A DNA stretch of 64,000 nt from CAYPLH01 sp964411505 (GTDB lineage Bacteria; Bacillota; Clostridia; CAYPLH01; DUMO01). The stretch spans positions 1 to 64,000 of the forward strand of contig CAYPLH010000003.1 in NCBI GenBank assembly GCA_964411505.1, in the 5' to 3' direction. Shown in pieces: positions 1-9,103 of the stretch. The notes below the pieces were generated by a model. It searched no databases. It was given only the letters and a program-made list of their open reading frames with translations, and was not told the origin of the DNA. How positions within the stretch are numbered: the first letter of the stretch is position 1; each line of letters begins with the position of its first letter. The position numbers and the translations under genes were made by a program.

Positions 1-223
1 CTGTATTAGAGATGATTCTTCAATTAATATGTTTGAGCTACCTCTGAATAGACACATCAGCACTAAGATAAAAATATTTTTTCACGTCTAATACTTGAAC
101 AAAAGTGACCTGCATGATAAGATATCCCACTAACAGACTAAATTCTTCGTGAAATAGTATTCTATATAGCTAATTTAAAATTCACGTGTAATTTAGTTCA
201 TACTTCATGAGGAGGTTAAGTTG

Positions 224-1237
224 ATGTCAGATATGGAATATAGGAGTCTAGGTCGAACTGGTGTAAAGGTGAGTAAGTTATGTTTAGGTTGTATGAATTT
301 AGGTACCCGCATTTCGCAAGAGGAATCAATGAATTTAATTGACAAAGCTCTAGATGAGGGTATTAACTTTTTAGATACTGCAAATGTGTATGGCAGAGGT
401 GTTAGTGAGGAGGCTGTAGGAGCGGCTCTTAAAAGAAATGGTAAGCGTGAAAGAGTGGTTTTAGCTACTAAGGTCTTTGGCGTGATGGCAGATGGGGATC
501 CTAATGCAAGCGGTAGTTCGCGTCGTCACATAATTCATCAATGTGAAGAATCATTACGAAGGCTTCAGACCGATCATATCGATCTTTACCAAATACATGT
601 GCCCAATGCAGAGATACCTATAGACGAAACGTTAAGAGCTTTAGACGATCTTATACGAGCTGGGAAAATACGTTATATTGGGACCTCTAAGTTTAAAGCA
701 TGGGGATTGATGGAATCATTGTGGGTATCTAAAGAGCTTGGTCTAAATCGGTTTGTATGTGAGCAACCTCCGTATAACCTTCTTGATAGGCGGATTGAAG
801 ATGAGGTGATACCAATGGCTAAGACATATGGAATGGGCATAATTACTTTTTCACCATTGGCCGGAGGATTCTTTACAGGTAAGTATGAGCGTGGGCAAGA
901 GCCACCAAGTGGAACTAGGTTCAGCACATCCTCCCGCTTGAGTGCCCTTATAGAGCAAGAAAGAGCATATGATGTGTTGGATGTAGTCTTAGATATAGCC
1001 AAGGAACGTGGTTTTACGCCATCTCAAGTAGCTACATCATGGGTGGCTGCACAAGACGGAATCACTTCACCAATAATAGGACCTAAGTCAATTGAGCATC
1101 TTAAGGAAAGCTTAGGTGCGCTCAAATTAACTCTCACACCTGAAGAACTAGAACGGCTTGATCAAGTGTCGCCTCCTAAGCGAGCTGTGTATGGCTTTTC
1201 TGATCCTAATATAAAGATGCATCACCACAGATGGTAA
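224..1237 (+). CDS. Aldo/keto reductase (AKR superfamily)
   Basis: A 337-residue NAD(P)H-dependent oxidoreductase with a single TIM barrel, presumably cytoplasmic and reducing small aldehydes or ketones; the substrate cannot be told. The AKR catalytic tetrad is visible: Asp51 in FLDTANVYG, Tyr56 in the same block, Lys83 in LATKVFG and His125 in YQIHVPN. The C-terminal block with SPIIGPKS fits the cofactor phosphate-binding region. The start at ATG 224 is preferred to TTG 221 because GGAGGT at 211-216 lies 7 bases before the ATG. It stands alone and is followed by a strong terminator. Family call is firm, function within the family is not. Confidence 0.9.
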   Translation: MSDMEYRSLGRTGVKVSKLCLGCMNLGTRISQEESMNLIDKALDEGINFLDTANVYGRGVSEEAVGAALKRNGKRERVVLATKVFGVMADGDPNASGSSRRHIIHQCEESLRRLQTDHIDLYQIHVPNAEIPIDETLRALDDLIRAGKIRYIGTSKFKAWGLMESLWVSKELGLNRFVCEQPPYNLLDRRIEDEVIPMAKTYGMGIITFSPLAGGFFTGKYERGQEPPSGTRFSTSSRLSALIEQERAYDVLDVVLDIAKERGFTPSQVATSWVAAQDGITSPIIGPKSIEHLKESLGALKLTLTPEELERLDQVSPPKRAVYGFSDPNIKMHHHRW

Positions 1238-1687
1238 TGTTTATCTGATATTTGGTGTTGCCATTTAAGCAGAGCGGCATCTAGTTTGAAGATTACAAAT
1301 GGTGTTGTATGTTGTGGTTTACACTATACTCTTGTGTATTTTGTTGAATCCAAAAAGAGACTGTCTTTAAAAGTAGTTTGGGATAGTCTCTTTTTAAACT
1401 TTTGGTTCAAACTAGATTCTGGTAATAAAAGAGAATAAGTTCACTCTTGGTTTAAGGTGTTTAGCTATGAAATCTGGTTTTCAGAGCATTTCATAGCAAT
1501 AGAGTACAATCTGGTTTCATAACCTTGACACAAAAGGTGCGCTGATATCATTTTATTTAAGAGCTTGTGTACTCCGATTTAATATTGACTAAGTGGTATT
1601 TTTTATGTATTGTCAGTATAATATCCGCAGAAGGTGGATTGTATAGGAATTGTAGCAAAGCTTAGAATTATATTGAAAGGAAGTTTC
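1238..1687. other. Intergenic region with terminator and hairpin
   Basis: About 450 bases with no convincing gene. It holds the terminator of the aldo/keto reductase (1352-1395) and a second perfect 10-bp hairpin (GCTATGAAAT at 1464-1473 with ATTTCATAGC at 1488-1497) that lacks a T-run. A GTG at 1634 is in frame with the downstream pseudouridine synthase but has no useful ribosome binding site. Confidence 0.6.
1352..1395 (+). terminator. Rho-independent terminator after the aldo/keto reductase
   Basis: AAAAAGAGACTGTC (1352-1365) pairs with GATAGTCTCTTTTT (1382-1395), a 14-bp stem with one G-U pair and a run of T at the 3' end. It closes the single-gene unit. Confidence 0.85.
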
Positions 1688-2596
1688 ATGAAGTTCTATT
1701 ATATAGTTGATTCGCAAAATAAAGGAAGAACCGTTCGAAGTATCCTGAAGAACGAATTTAGATTCTCTAATAGCCTCATAAAGAAATTCAAATATCATGG
1801 AACAGTATATTGTAATCGGATTCCGGTTTATATGAACCATGTAGTTGAAACAAATGATACAGTGGAAGCAGAAATAAGTTTTGAGGAAACCTCCAAAAAT
1901 GTGAAACCAGTCAAAATGGATCTTTGCATATTGTATGAGGATGAATATCTGATTGCTTTGGACAAGCCTCCTGGAATCGTCGTCCATCCGGTGGGGATGC
2001 ATTCTGAGAATACTATTGCAAACGGATTGATGCACTATTTTATAAGCAGGGGACAACAAATTAAAATCCATCCGGTCAGCAGACTGGACAGGGATACTAC
2101 AGGAGTCATCGTATTTTCTAAGAACGAATTCATACATGAAAAGCTTTCCAATCAAATGAAGTCCAAGCAGTATCACAAGGAATATACAGGCATCGTTCAC
2201 GGCTGCCCTATTGAGCCTTCGGGTATAATAAATCGCCCGATCGCAAGGACCGAAGGCTCCATCATCCTAAGAGAGGTATCAGAGTCCGGCTCACCTTCTG
2301 TTACACGCTATAACGTTACTAAATATTTGAACAATGCGGCAATGGTTAATTTTATACTGGAAACAGGTAGAACCCATCAGATTCGAGTGCATTGCCAGTC
2401 CATAGGACATCCTCTGGTAGGGGATACTCTCTACTCTGACATTGCAACCGAATTGATATCCAGACAAGCGCTGCATTCGCATTATGTTAGCTTCATCCAC
2501 CCTGCAACAGACCAAATAGTAACGATTAGTTCGCCTTTACCTCACGATATTATAAATTTATTGGATTCCAAAAAAATAAAGGCAGACAAATTTTAA
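1688..2596 (+). CDS. RluA-family 23S rRNA pseudouridine synthase
   Basis: A 302-residue protein that isomerises specific uridines in RNA. An N-terminal S4-like RNA-binding segment (about residues 12-70, with SLIKKFKYHGTVYCNR) precedes the RluA/RluD catalytic domain. The signature SRLDRDTTG carries the catalytic Asp at residue 134; the C-terminal GRTHQIRVH block is also typical. The start is taken at ATG 1688 because GAAAGGA at 1675-1681 is correctly spaced; an upstream in-frame GTG at 1634 is poorly supported. It converges on the SDR gene, and the two stop codons share bases. Which uridine is modified (RluD-like or YjbO/YlyB-like) cannot be decided. Confidence 0.9.
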   Translation: MKFYYIVDSQNKGRTVRSILKNEFRFSNSLIKKFKYHGTVYCNRIPVYMNHVVETNDTVEAEISFEETSKNVKPVKMDLCILYEDEYLIALDKPPGIVVHPVGMHSENTIANGLMHYFISRGQQIKIHPVSRLDRDTTGVIVFSKNEFIHEKLSNQMKSKQYHKEYTGIVHGCPIEPSGIINRPIARTEGSIILREVSESGSPSVTRYNVTKYLNNAAMVNFILETGRTHQIRVHCQSIGHPLVGDTLYSDIATELISRQALHSHYVSFIHPATDQIVTISSPLPHDIINLLDSKKIKADKF

Positions 2597-3351
2597 ACTG
2601 CAGTATATCCGCCATCCACTTTTATGTTCTGACCGGTAATATAGGATGCCTCATCACTTGCTAGTAATATAGCAACAGGATTTAATTCTCCTGCAGCCCC
2701 ATAACGTCCAAGAGGGACAGATACTTTCATAAAATTGGTAAACGCTTCAGTATCTAATGTGTCTTTTGTAAGTTCAGTTTCAAAATATCCTGGGCTTATA
2801 GCATTACAGGTAATATTATACTTGGCTAATTCTGCTGCAACAGCCCTAGTAAAGTTGATAACTCCACCTTTTGAAGAATGATATGCAACTGTATCCATGG
2901 CAGTATTTCCAACCTGACCATAAATTGAGGCAATATTAATTATTCGACCGTATTTTTTTTCGGCCATATATTTTGCGAAAGCTCTGGTTACTTTGAATAC
3001 GCTGGTCAAGTCTGCATTCAAAGTGAAATCCCATTCTTCATCGGTCATCTCGAGTACCCCGGCGTTCTTTGAGGCTCCAGCATTATTGACCAATATATCT
3101 ACTTTTCCATATTCTTTTATTACAAGTTCAGCTGACCTGTATATTTCATCTGTTTTAGTGACATCACACTTTATTGGAAGGCATCTTACTCCTTTAGATT
3201 TAAAATCAGCAGCTATCGCTTCCAACCTTTCAATTCTTCTAGCCATAATAACCAAATCAGCGCCTTGCTGGGCAAAACCATGAGCCATTTGAAGACCTAA
3301 TCCTGAAGATGCACCAGTTATTACCGCTACACGATCTTTTAGTGAAAACAT
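2593..3351 (-). CDS. Short-chain dehydrogenase/reductase (FabG/gluconate 5-dehydrogenase-like)
   Basis: A 252-residue classical SDR. The Rossmann motif TGASSGLG is at residues 12-19, NNAG follows mid-protein, and the catalytic Ser (NIASIYG) and Tyr-x-x-x-Lys (YHSSK) are intact. The tail GQNIKVDGGYTAV is the usual SDR end. Such enzymes reduce 3-oxoacyl groups or oxidise/reduce sugar acids; the substrate is not determinable here. The start is set at ATG 3351 because AAGGAGAG sits just upstream, rather than at start codons up to 75 bases further out. It is transcribed toward the pseudouridine synthase. Confidence 0.88.
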   Translation of the reverse strand: MFSLKDRVAVITGASSGLGLQMAHGFAQQGADLVIMARRIERLEAIAADFKSKGVRCLPIKCDVTKTDEIYRSAELVIKEYGKVDILVNNAGASKNAGVLEMTDEEWDFTLNADLTSVFKVTRAFAKYMAEKKYGRIINIASIYGQVGNTAMDTVAYHSSKGGVINFTRAVAAELAKYNITCNAISPGYFETELTKDTLDTEAFTNFMKVSVPLGRYGAAGELNPVAILLASDEASYITGQNIKVDGGYTAV

Positions 3352-3476
3352 ATAAACTCTCCTTAAAATTAATAATTCCTGCTTAATTAGCAAGCATAGT
3401 TTACCAATATATATACCCATAGTCAATAAAAATAATCATCAAACACATACTTTTAATTCCTCCTTTTGAAAGCGTT

Positions 3477-4520
3477 TTATGCAAGTGCGTTGACCACTCT
3501 TTTGAATATTATTTTGAGTATTGCATAAACGGGTACAGCAAGTATCATACCCATTATGCCGAAAAACTCCTCACCTATTATAACAATTATAATAGTTGTT
3601 ACCGGATGGAGTCCTAGCCGGTCTTCAATTATTTTAGCTGATATGAAAATATTATCAAGCTGCTGAATAATTACAAAAACAAAAATAGTCCATAGTGCTT
3701 TTGAAGGTGAGTCTAAAAGAGCTAAGGCAGTTGAAGGAATTGCACCTATAAACGGACCGAAGTAAGGTATAATATTTGAAATTCCTCCGATAAGTCCCAG
3801 TACTAGAGGATACTTGACACCCACAATACTAAGACCTATACTCTCAAGGGTACCGATAATTAGTGCTGTCAAAAGCTGACCCTGCATAAAATTTGAAAGA
3901 ACAGTGTTAATATCCCTTCCAGTGGAAGTGAGGATGTTTTGCCACCTTTTTGGCACTGCTGATAAAAAGAGTACTTTAAACAAACCTCTGTCTCTAATGA
4001 AATAATATGCGATAAGTAAGGCTAGTACAAAATCAATAATAAAGGATACGGTTTTCATTATAGTATCAAGGGTTTTCCCCAGTATCCTTAAAAGATAATC
4101 CTGTACCATTTCTATACCGTTTTCAATTTCATACAATAAAACCGACTTAATTTCGTCTGACCAGTTGATTTTTTGAATATTTAAAAGTAAGCCTGCAAAC
4201 ATATTTTGGTATTTATCGGTGATATCAGGCACTGAATTTATGAGTTCACGAATACTGCTCATTAACTCAGGTATTATAAACATTACAATGCTCGCAATAA
4301 ATAAAATAAAAAGCACATATACAAGAATAATACTTACCGAAGTCGACATTTTTCTATTTTCAAGCTTTATTACTATTGGTTTGAGGACATAAGTTATAGC
4401 GGTCGCAAGTAAAAAAGGCGTAATAATTTTTATTATTTTTACCCTAAAATATATAATAGATATAATAAACATGATAAGTAAAATAATGGATATTAGTTTT
4501 ATAACTGCTGTTTTTTTCAT
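3477..4520 (-). CDS. AI-2E family permease (PF01594 type)
   Basis: A 347-residue integral membrane protein with about seven to eight hydrophobic helices: two at the N terminus (residues 8-45), one near 60-85, then a long soluble loop and a C-terminal cluster ending in MILAVPVYAILKIIF. The block GGISNIIPYFGPFIGAIP is the family's most conserved region. Family members have been linked to export of autoinducer-2, to sodium/proton exchange and, in some, to other cargo, so the substrate is unknown. AAAGAGG precedes the ATG. In many clostridia a member of this family sits near alaS, as it does here. Confidence 0.88.
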   Translation of the reverse strand: MKKTAVIKLISIILLIMFIISIIYFRVKIIKIITPFLLATAITYVLKPIVIKLENRKMSTSVSIILVYVLFILFIASIVMFIIPELMSSIRELINSVPDITDKYQNMFAGLLLNIQKINWSDEIKSVLLYEIENGIEMVQDYLLRILGKTLDTIMKTVSFIIDFVLALLIAYYFIRDRGLFKVLFLSAVPKRWQNILTSTGRDINTVLSNFMQGQLLTALIIGTLESIGLSIVGVKYPLVLGLIGGISNIIPYFGPFIGAIPSTALALLDSPSKALWTIFVFVIIQQLDNIFISAKIIEDRLGLHPVTTIIIVIIGEEFFGIMGMILAVPVYAILKIIFKRVVNALA

Positions 4521-4550
4521 TTAAGCCTCTTTCATACACACTAGAGATTA

Positions 4551-4702
4551 TACTTTTTTAATGTAATGATTAATACCCAAAAAGTATATTAGTTGAACTT
4601 TACATACAATATATGGTGTCCGAACGACTTAATCGGCAGTATAAATTGTTTGCGAAGTTAGTTCAACTTACTTTTTGGGAATAATCATGTAATAAAAAAG
4701 TA
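4551..4702. repeat. Long imperfect inverted repeat (about 50-bp arms)
   Basis: Bases 4551-4600 and 4653-4702 form an imperfect inverted repeat. Each arm holds CCCAAAAAGTA, an AACTAA/TTAGTT block and an ACTTTTTTA outer end, with about 52 unpaired bases between. It encodes nothing and contains no transposase. Size and symmetry resemble a miniature inverted-repeat element, but no target-site duplication was established. Confidence 0.6.
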
Positions 4703-4742
4703 CAAAGCACAGGAAGCAATTTCCCGGCTTCATACTTTTTAT
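4694..4742 (-). terminator. Terminator of the YtxH/PRC-barrel pair
   Basis: On the minus strand AAAAAGTATGAAGCC pairs with GCTTTGTACTTTTTT, giving a hairpin that ends in a T-run just beyond the stop of the YtxH-like gene. Its distal arm overlaps the outer end of the large inverted repeat. Confidence 0.7.
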
Positions 4743-4796
4743 AAATACAGAAACAATGGTGCGAACAAATTATATAGACTTGGATTATTCTTTTAA

Positions 4797-4973
4797 CTAC
4801 CGGAAAACTCCAATAATATCACCGACAATATTGCTTGATCTTTTTAATAATTTTTTGCCGTTTTTCATTAATTTTTTTCTTGTCCTCGTATTAACTTCTG
4901 GATTAACTGCCATGCTAACAGTAGCTCCGACTATCCCACCAATTATTAAACCTCGTGTAAAATTGTTATTCAT
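4797..4973 (-). CDS. Small YtxH-like membrane-associated protein
   Basis: A 58-residue protein with one short hydrophobic stretch (GLIIGGIVGATVSMAVNP, residues 8-25) followed by a strongly basic tail (RTRKKLMKNGKKLLKRS). This is the pattern of the YtxH/gas-vesicle-like small proteins, often linked to general stress, whose molecular role is not known. The start ATG 4973 is chosen because AAGGAG lies 8 bases upstream; a TTG at 4994 overlaps that site. It is downstream of the PRC-barrel gene in the same orientation and shares its terminator. Confidence 0.7.
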   Translation of the reverse strand: MNNNFTRGLIIGGIVGATVSMAVNPEVNTRTRKKLMKNGKKLLKRSSNIVGDIIGVFR

Positions 4974-5038
4974 TTTTTGTGCTCCTTTCTCCAATCATTT
5001 ATTGAAATTATTCTAAAAGCAATTTCAATTTTCAGTTT

Positions 5039-5569
5039 TTATCCATTTCTAAACTTGTTTTTCAGTCCGCCACCTGTATTACTAATTTCTTCTACTGCCT
5101 CTCTGTTTATTAGAATGATTTCCTCGCTAAACTCAACTTTTCCAAATAAGGGAATCAAGTCACGACCTTCAATAATGTCAGAAATTAATCCATTTGATAC
5201 CTTAACAGCTTCAATATCACCTGTTTCGTAATTAAATAATATGTCCTTAACTAATCCAAAGTAGTCGCCTTTTCTAGAGTAAACCCTCATATCAGTCAGT
5301 TTACCATTGCCAGTCAAAATACTTCTTTTTAATGGTTTTACTTTCATTAAAACTTTCTTGCTGTCGATAATTAGGGCATCATTTCCAAGACTTCTAACAT
5401 TTTTAAGTAGGATTGCATATTTAGATCTGCCGGAACTAGCTGAATCAACTAAGAAGGCTAGCACTTTTCTGTTTTCTGGGTTAAAAAAAACATCAGTAAC
5501 ACTGCCTACTTTTTTTCCATTATCAACACATATTACCGGAAGTCCAATTACTTCACTGTAGGTTTCCAA
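5039..5569 (-). CDS. PRC-barrel domain protein (YlmC/YrrD-like)
   Basis: A 176-residue soluble protein with two PRC-barrel repeats. The first covers about residues 5-70 (VIGLPVICVDNGKKVGSVTD), the second about 88-160 (MRVYSRKGDYFGLVKDILF). PRC barrels are small beta-barrel adaptor domains that bind RNA-processing or membrane partners; two-repeat forms next to alaS are common in Firmicutes but their role is not established. It is divergent from alaS, so the intervening 190 bases should carry promoters for both directions. Confidence 0.8.
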   Translation of the reverse strand: METYSEVIGLPVICVDNGKKVGSVTDVFFNPENRKVLAFLVDSASSGRSKYAILLKNVRSLGNDALIIDSKKVLMKVKPLKRSILTGNGKLTDMRVYSRKGDYFGLVKDILFNYETGDIEAVKVSNGLISDIIEGRDLIPLFGKVEFSEEIILINREAVEEISNTGGGLKNKFRNG

Positions 5570-5673
5570 TTTCCACCTCTTCTGATGCTATTGATTATGA
5601 ATTTATTATTTCGTTATAAGCTTTAAAATATGCTTTAAAAAAACTGCAACAATAAATTAAATTTGCTTTGGTA

Positions 5674-5703
5674 TTGACAGTGCATCTCTAACTTTAATAT
5701 AAT
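5674..5703 (+). promoter_or_regulatory. Sigma-A promoter of alaS
   Basis: TTGACA at 5674-5679 and TATAAT at 5698-5703 are separated by 18 bases, an almost consensus housekeeping promoter. The predicted transcript starts near 5710 and has only about 50 bases of leader, too short for a T-box. Confidence 0.85.
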
Positions 5704-5762
5704 TTGTACTAAATTCAGGCTTTGATTATAAAATTATTGGATATATTAAAGGTGTGAAATTT

Positions 5763-8399
5763 ATGCAGAAAATTGGTTTGAACGAGTTAAGAGAGAAGTA
5801 TTTAAGCTTTTTTGAAAGTAAAGAGCACTTGAGGATGCCCAGTTTTTCTTTAGTACCTCAGAATGATAAGAGCCTTTTGTTGATAAATTCAGGAATGGCA
5901 CCACTTAAGCCGTATTTTACAGGTGCGGAAAAACCTCCGTCACTAAAGGTTACAACCTGTCAGAAGTGCATCCGTACTCCGGATATTGAAAATGTGGGTA
6001 AGACACCAAGGCATGGTACTTTTTTTGAAATGCTTGGAAATTTCTCGTTTGGAGATTATTTCAAAAAAGAGGCAATAGCATGGGCTTGGGAGTTTGTAAC
6101 CAAAGTAGTTAATATACCTTATGATAAATTATATGTATCAATTTATGAAGAGGATGATGAAGCCTTTGAGATTTGGCATAAAGATATTGGTCTTTCAAAG
6201 GACAAAATAGTTCGGTTGGGTAAGGAGGATAACTTCTGGGAACATGGAGTCGGTCCTTGTGGACCATGTTCCGAAATATATTATGACAGCGGGCAAGAAA
6301 AAGGCTGTGGATCACCTGAATGCAAAGTAGGCTGCGAGTGTGACCGTTATATGGAATTTTGGAATTTGGTATTTACTCAATTTAACCGTGATGAGGAAGG
6401 AAATTACAGCAAACTTGCAAATCCCAATATAGATACCGGTATGGGTTTGGAGCGACTAGCTGTCATAATGCAAGGGGTGAATAATTTATTCGAAATTGAT
6501 ACAGTCAGGAATATACTTAACCATGTTTGTAGTGTCTCAGAAACAGATTATGGCAAAAATCATGAAAAGGATGTTTCTATTAGGGTTATAACCGATCACA
6601 TACGAAGTACGACCATGATGATTTCAGATGGTATTCTTCCGTCTAATGAGGGAAGAGGTTATGTTTTGAGAAGAGTATTAAGAAGAGCTGCAAGGCATGG
6701 AAAACTCCTTGGGATAAAAAAGCCTTTCCTTTATACTGCAGCGCAGGTTGTCATTGAAGAATCAAAAGAGGCTTATCCTGAGCTTGCAGATAATGCAGAG
6801 TATATTAAAAAGGTAATACGCACAGAAGAGGAAAGATTTGAAGCTACGATTAACCAAGGGCTGGGCATGTTGAACGATATTATAAAGGAAACAAAGGAAA
6901 AGGGAAAAAACATTTTACCTGGCAATGTAGTATTTAAGCTTCATGATACCTATGGTTTTCCACTTGAGCTTACCCGCGAGATAGCTGAAGAAAATAGATT
7001 AGACATTGACGAAGCTGGTTTCAAAATGGAAATGGAAGTACAAAGGAATAAAGCTAGAGTAGCCCTCAAGAATAAAGAAAGTTCTGCTTGGAGCGGCGAT
7101 GGGTTGACTGGACTCGAAGGGGAACATACTGAATTTTCAGGCTATGAAAAATTGACAGATAACGGTAAAATCCTTTATCTTATCAAAGATGGTGAACTTG
7201 AGGAGGTAGCGGGTGAGGGAGATAAAATAATTGTCATTCTTGACAGAACGCCTTTTTATGCTGAAAGTGGTGGTCAAGTAGGAGATACAGGATATATAAG
7301 CTCGGAAAAGGGAGCAATTGATGTACAAAATTGCGCTAAGACAAGTGATGGCAAGTATCTGCACACTGGCATAGTTACCAAAGGATATATACAAAAAGGT
7401 GACACTGTTCAATCAAGTGTTGATGAATCAAGAAGAATAAATATAATGAGGAATCATACAACAACTCACTTATTGCAAAAAGCTCTTAAAAAAGTTCTTG
7501 GAACGCATGTTAACCAGGCAGGATCTCTAGTTGAACCAGATAGACTGCGATTTGATTTTACTCACTTTTCATCAGTTTCCTACCAAGAGCTTAAGCGCAT
7601 AGAAGATGAGGTTAATGAAAAAATACTTGAGAGTATTAAAGTAGAAGTTAAGGAAATGGCTGTGGATGAAGCTAAAAAGGAAGGTGCAACAGCTTTATTT
7701 GGAGAAAAGTATGGAGATTTAGTTAGGGTTGTGAAAATAGGAGACTACAGTATGGAGCTATGTGGCGGAACACACCTTGATATAACTTCCCAGGCTGGTT
7801 TGTTTAAAATTGTTTCTGAAAGTGGTGTAGCTGCAGGTGTAAGGAGAATAGAAGCTCTTACCGGTATGTCAGCGTTAGGATACTACAAGAAAAAAGAAAT
7901 TATGCTTGAAAATGTTTCAGAAGCCTTAAAATCAAATCCGGCTGACAGTCTGAAAAAGGCTGAATCATTACTACAAGAGTTAAAAAATGCAAGTCGTGAG
8001 ATAGAGCAGTTAAGAAGCAAGATAGTTGGATCTACTACAGATGATGTTTTAAAGACTTCAGTTGAAGTAAAGGGAATTAAGGTAATAAAAGCAAGATACG
8101 ACGATATGGATATGGATACGCTTCGCAATACTGCAGATATGCTAAAAAATAAGCTTGGTAGTGGCGTAGTGATACTTGCTACAAGTGATGGGCAAAAAGT
8201 AAATTTTGTTGTGACAGCAACTACAGATGTAATAGCTAAAGGAGTTCACTCAGGAAATATTATAAAGCAGGTTGCAAAGATAGCCGGAGGCGGAGGAGGC
8301 GGAAGGCCTGATATGGCTCAGGCAGGTGGCAGGGATATATCCAAAATAGATGAAGCTCTTTTAGAATCTGTAAGAATAGTGGAATCACAATTAAAGTAG
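5763..8399 (+). CDS. alaS: Alanine-tRNA ligase
   Basis: An 878-residue class IIc synthetase that charges tRNA-Ala and edits Ser/Gly mischarging. The catalytic core (about 1-240) has the motif-2 region GTFFEMLGNFSFGDYF. It is followed by the tRNA-recognition helices, the editing domain with HTTTHLL and CGGTHL zinc ligands (about residues 560-670), and the C-Ala domain with the glycine-rich AGGGGGGRPDMAQAGG near the end. Length and order are standard. The start at ATG 5763 uses AAAGGTG at 5748-5754; a GTG at 5754 overlaps that site. It has its own promoter and is followed by the HIT gene. Confidence 0.98.
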   Translation: MQKIGLNELREKYLSFFESKEHLRMPSFSLVPQNDKSLLLINSGMAPLKPYFTGAEKPPSLKVTTCQKCIRTPDIENVGKTPRHGTFFEMLGNFSFGDYFKKEAIAWAWEFVTKVVNIPYDKLYVSIYEEDDEAFEIWHKDIGLSKDKIVRLGKEDNFWEHGVGPCGPCSEIYYDSGQEKGCGSPECKVGCECDRYMEFWNLVFTQFNRDEEGNYSKLANPNIDTGMGLERLAVIMQGVNNLFEIDTVRNILNHVCSVSETDYGKNHEKDVSIRVITDHIRSTTMMISDGILPSNEGRGYVLRRVLRRAARHGKLLGIKKPFLYTAAQVVIEESKEAYPELADNAEYIKKVIRTEEERFEATINQGLGMLNDIIKETKEKGKNILPGNVVFKLHDTYGFPLELTREIAEENRLDIDEAGFKMEMEVQRNKARVALKNKESSAWSGDGLTGLEGEHTEFSGYEKLTDNGKILYLIKDGELEEVAGEGDKIIVILDRTPFYAESGGQVGDTGYISSEKGAIDVQNCAKTSDGKYLHTGIVTKGYIQKGDTVQSSVDESRRINIMRNHTTTHLLQKALKKVLGTHVNQAGSLVEPDRLRFDFTHFSSVSYQELKRIEDEVNEKILESIKVEVKEMAVDEAKKEGATALFGEKYGDLVRVVKIGDYSMELCGGTHLDITSQAGLFKIVSESGVAAGVRRIEALTGMSALGYYKKKEIMLENVSEALKSNPADSLKKAESLLQELKNASREIEQLRSKIVGSTTDDVLKTSVEVKGIKVIKARYDDMDMDTLRNTADMLKNKLGSGVVILATSDGQKVNFVVTATTDVIAKGVHSGNIIKQVAKIAGGGGGGRPDMAQAGGRDISKIDEALLESVRIVESQLK

Positions 8400-8524
8400 A
8401 ATTATTACACTAGAATGTAGTGATGTAGCCAGCTTTATAGGGACTAGTAAGCTATACAATAAGCAAGAGTGGATAATAATTGGTGGCAGTATGTAACAGA
8501 AAAAATATAAAGAGGTGTTCTTTT

Positions 8525-8869
8525 GTGAATGATTGTGTTTTTTGTAAAATAATTAAAAGGGAAATATCTTCAACTATAGTGTATGAGGACGAGAAAGTGC
8601 TTGCATTCAGGGATGTAAATCCTGTTGCTCCGGTACACATTTTGGTAATTCCTAAAAAGCATATTGCAAATATTGAAGCACTTAATAATGAAAATATAGG
8701 AATAGTAGCAGATATTCACTTTGCTATTAAAAAGGTGGCTGAAAAAGTAGGCATATCTGAAAAGGGGTACAGACTGATAAGCAACTGTGGTAAAGAAGCA
8801 GGGCAAACAGTTTTTCACCTACACTATCACTTGATTGGTGGAAAAGAGCTGGGGACAGGGCTAATTTGA
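8525..8869 (+). CDS. hinT: HIT-family nucleotide-binding protein (HinT-like)
   Basis: A 114-residue cytoplasmic protein of the histidine-triad group, which in other bacteria hydrolyses adenosine phosphoramidates and acyl adenylates. CVFCKIIKREI opens the protein with the CxxC pair common to this branch, and HLHYHLIGG near the C terminus is the His-x-His-x-His active site. The start is GTG 8525, with AGAGGTG 7 bases upstream; a more distant start would add 15 atypical residues. It follows alaS by about 125 bases. Its last codons overlap the -35 box of the next promoter. Confidence 0.92.
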   Translation: MNDCVFCKIIKREISSTIVYEDEKVLAFRDVNPVAPVHILVIPKKHIANIEALNNENIGIVADIHFAIKKVAEKVGISEKGYRLISNCGKEAGQTVFHLHYHLIGGKELGTGLI

Positions 8870-8894
8870 CTTAACACAATTCTTGTGTTAAAAT
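8866..8894 (+). promoter_or_regulatory. Promoter of the riboswitch-controlled SulP/Mrp operon
   Basis: TTGACT (8866-8871), a 17-base spacer and TAAAAT (8889-8894). The -35 box covers the stop codon of hinT, and the spacer contains an AACACA/TGTGTT palindrome. Transcription would begin about 8901, shortly before the riboswitch. Confidence 0.8.
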
Positions 8895-8920
8895 TTGAAC
8901 TGCATTAAATTAATAAAAAG

Positions 8921-9055
8921 AATAACGTCATCTCCGAATTCCCTAAACGAAACGGGGGACCCATTATTAGGGGTGAATCCATATTTTCATCAGGTAGGGC
9001 GACTTGGGTGCCCGAACCCGTCAGCTAACTCCGTAGGAGTGATCCAAGCGTTGTG
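8921..9055 (+). promoter_or_regulatory. c-di-AMP riboswitch (ydaO-yuaA type)
   Basis: The leader carries the conserved blocks of the ydaO aptamer in the correct order: CGGGGGACCC at 8953-8962, AGGGGTGAATCC near 8970-8980, TAGGG near 8995, then CCGAACCCGTCAGCTAACTC near 9012-9031 and CGTAGGAGT after it. The outer helix can form from AACG (8923-8926) and CGTT (9049-9052). In this class c-di-AMP binding normally switches expression off, by favouring a terminator. One is present directly downstream, and the next gene is a SulP permease followed by Mrp antiporter subunits. The family assignment rests on recognising conserved blocks, not on a covariance-model search. Confidence 0.93.
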
Positions 9056-9074
9056 TCCTAGTCATTAAGACCGG

Positions 9075-9103
9075 GCATGCGCTTTTTTGCGTGCGCATTT
9101 TTT
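9075..9103 (+). terminator. Riboswitch expression-platform terminator
   Basis: GCATGCGC (9075-9082) and GCGTGCGC (9089-9096) pair with one mismatch around a T-rich loop, and a run of six T ends at 9103. It lies about 20 bases beyond the aptamer and about 90 bases before the SulP start, where a c-di-AMP-responsive terminator is expected. Confidence 0.82.

Noticed and set aside
1634..1687. Longer start for the pseudouridine synthase at GTG 1634
   Set aside because: No suitable ribosome binding site, and the added residues are not typical; ATG 1688 has GAAAGGA in position.
5570..5762. T-box leader ahead of alaS (and likewise hisS, glyQS)
   Set aside because: The leaders are too short after the promoter and show no T-box sequence or antiterminator.
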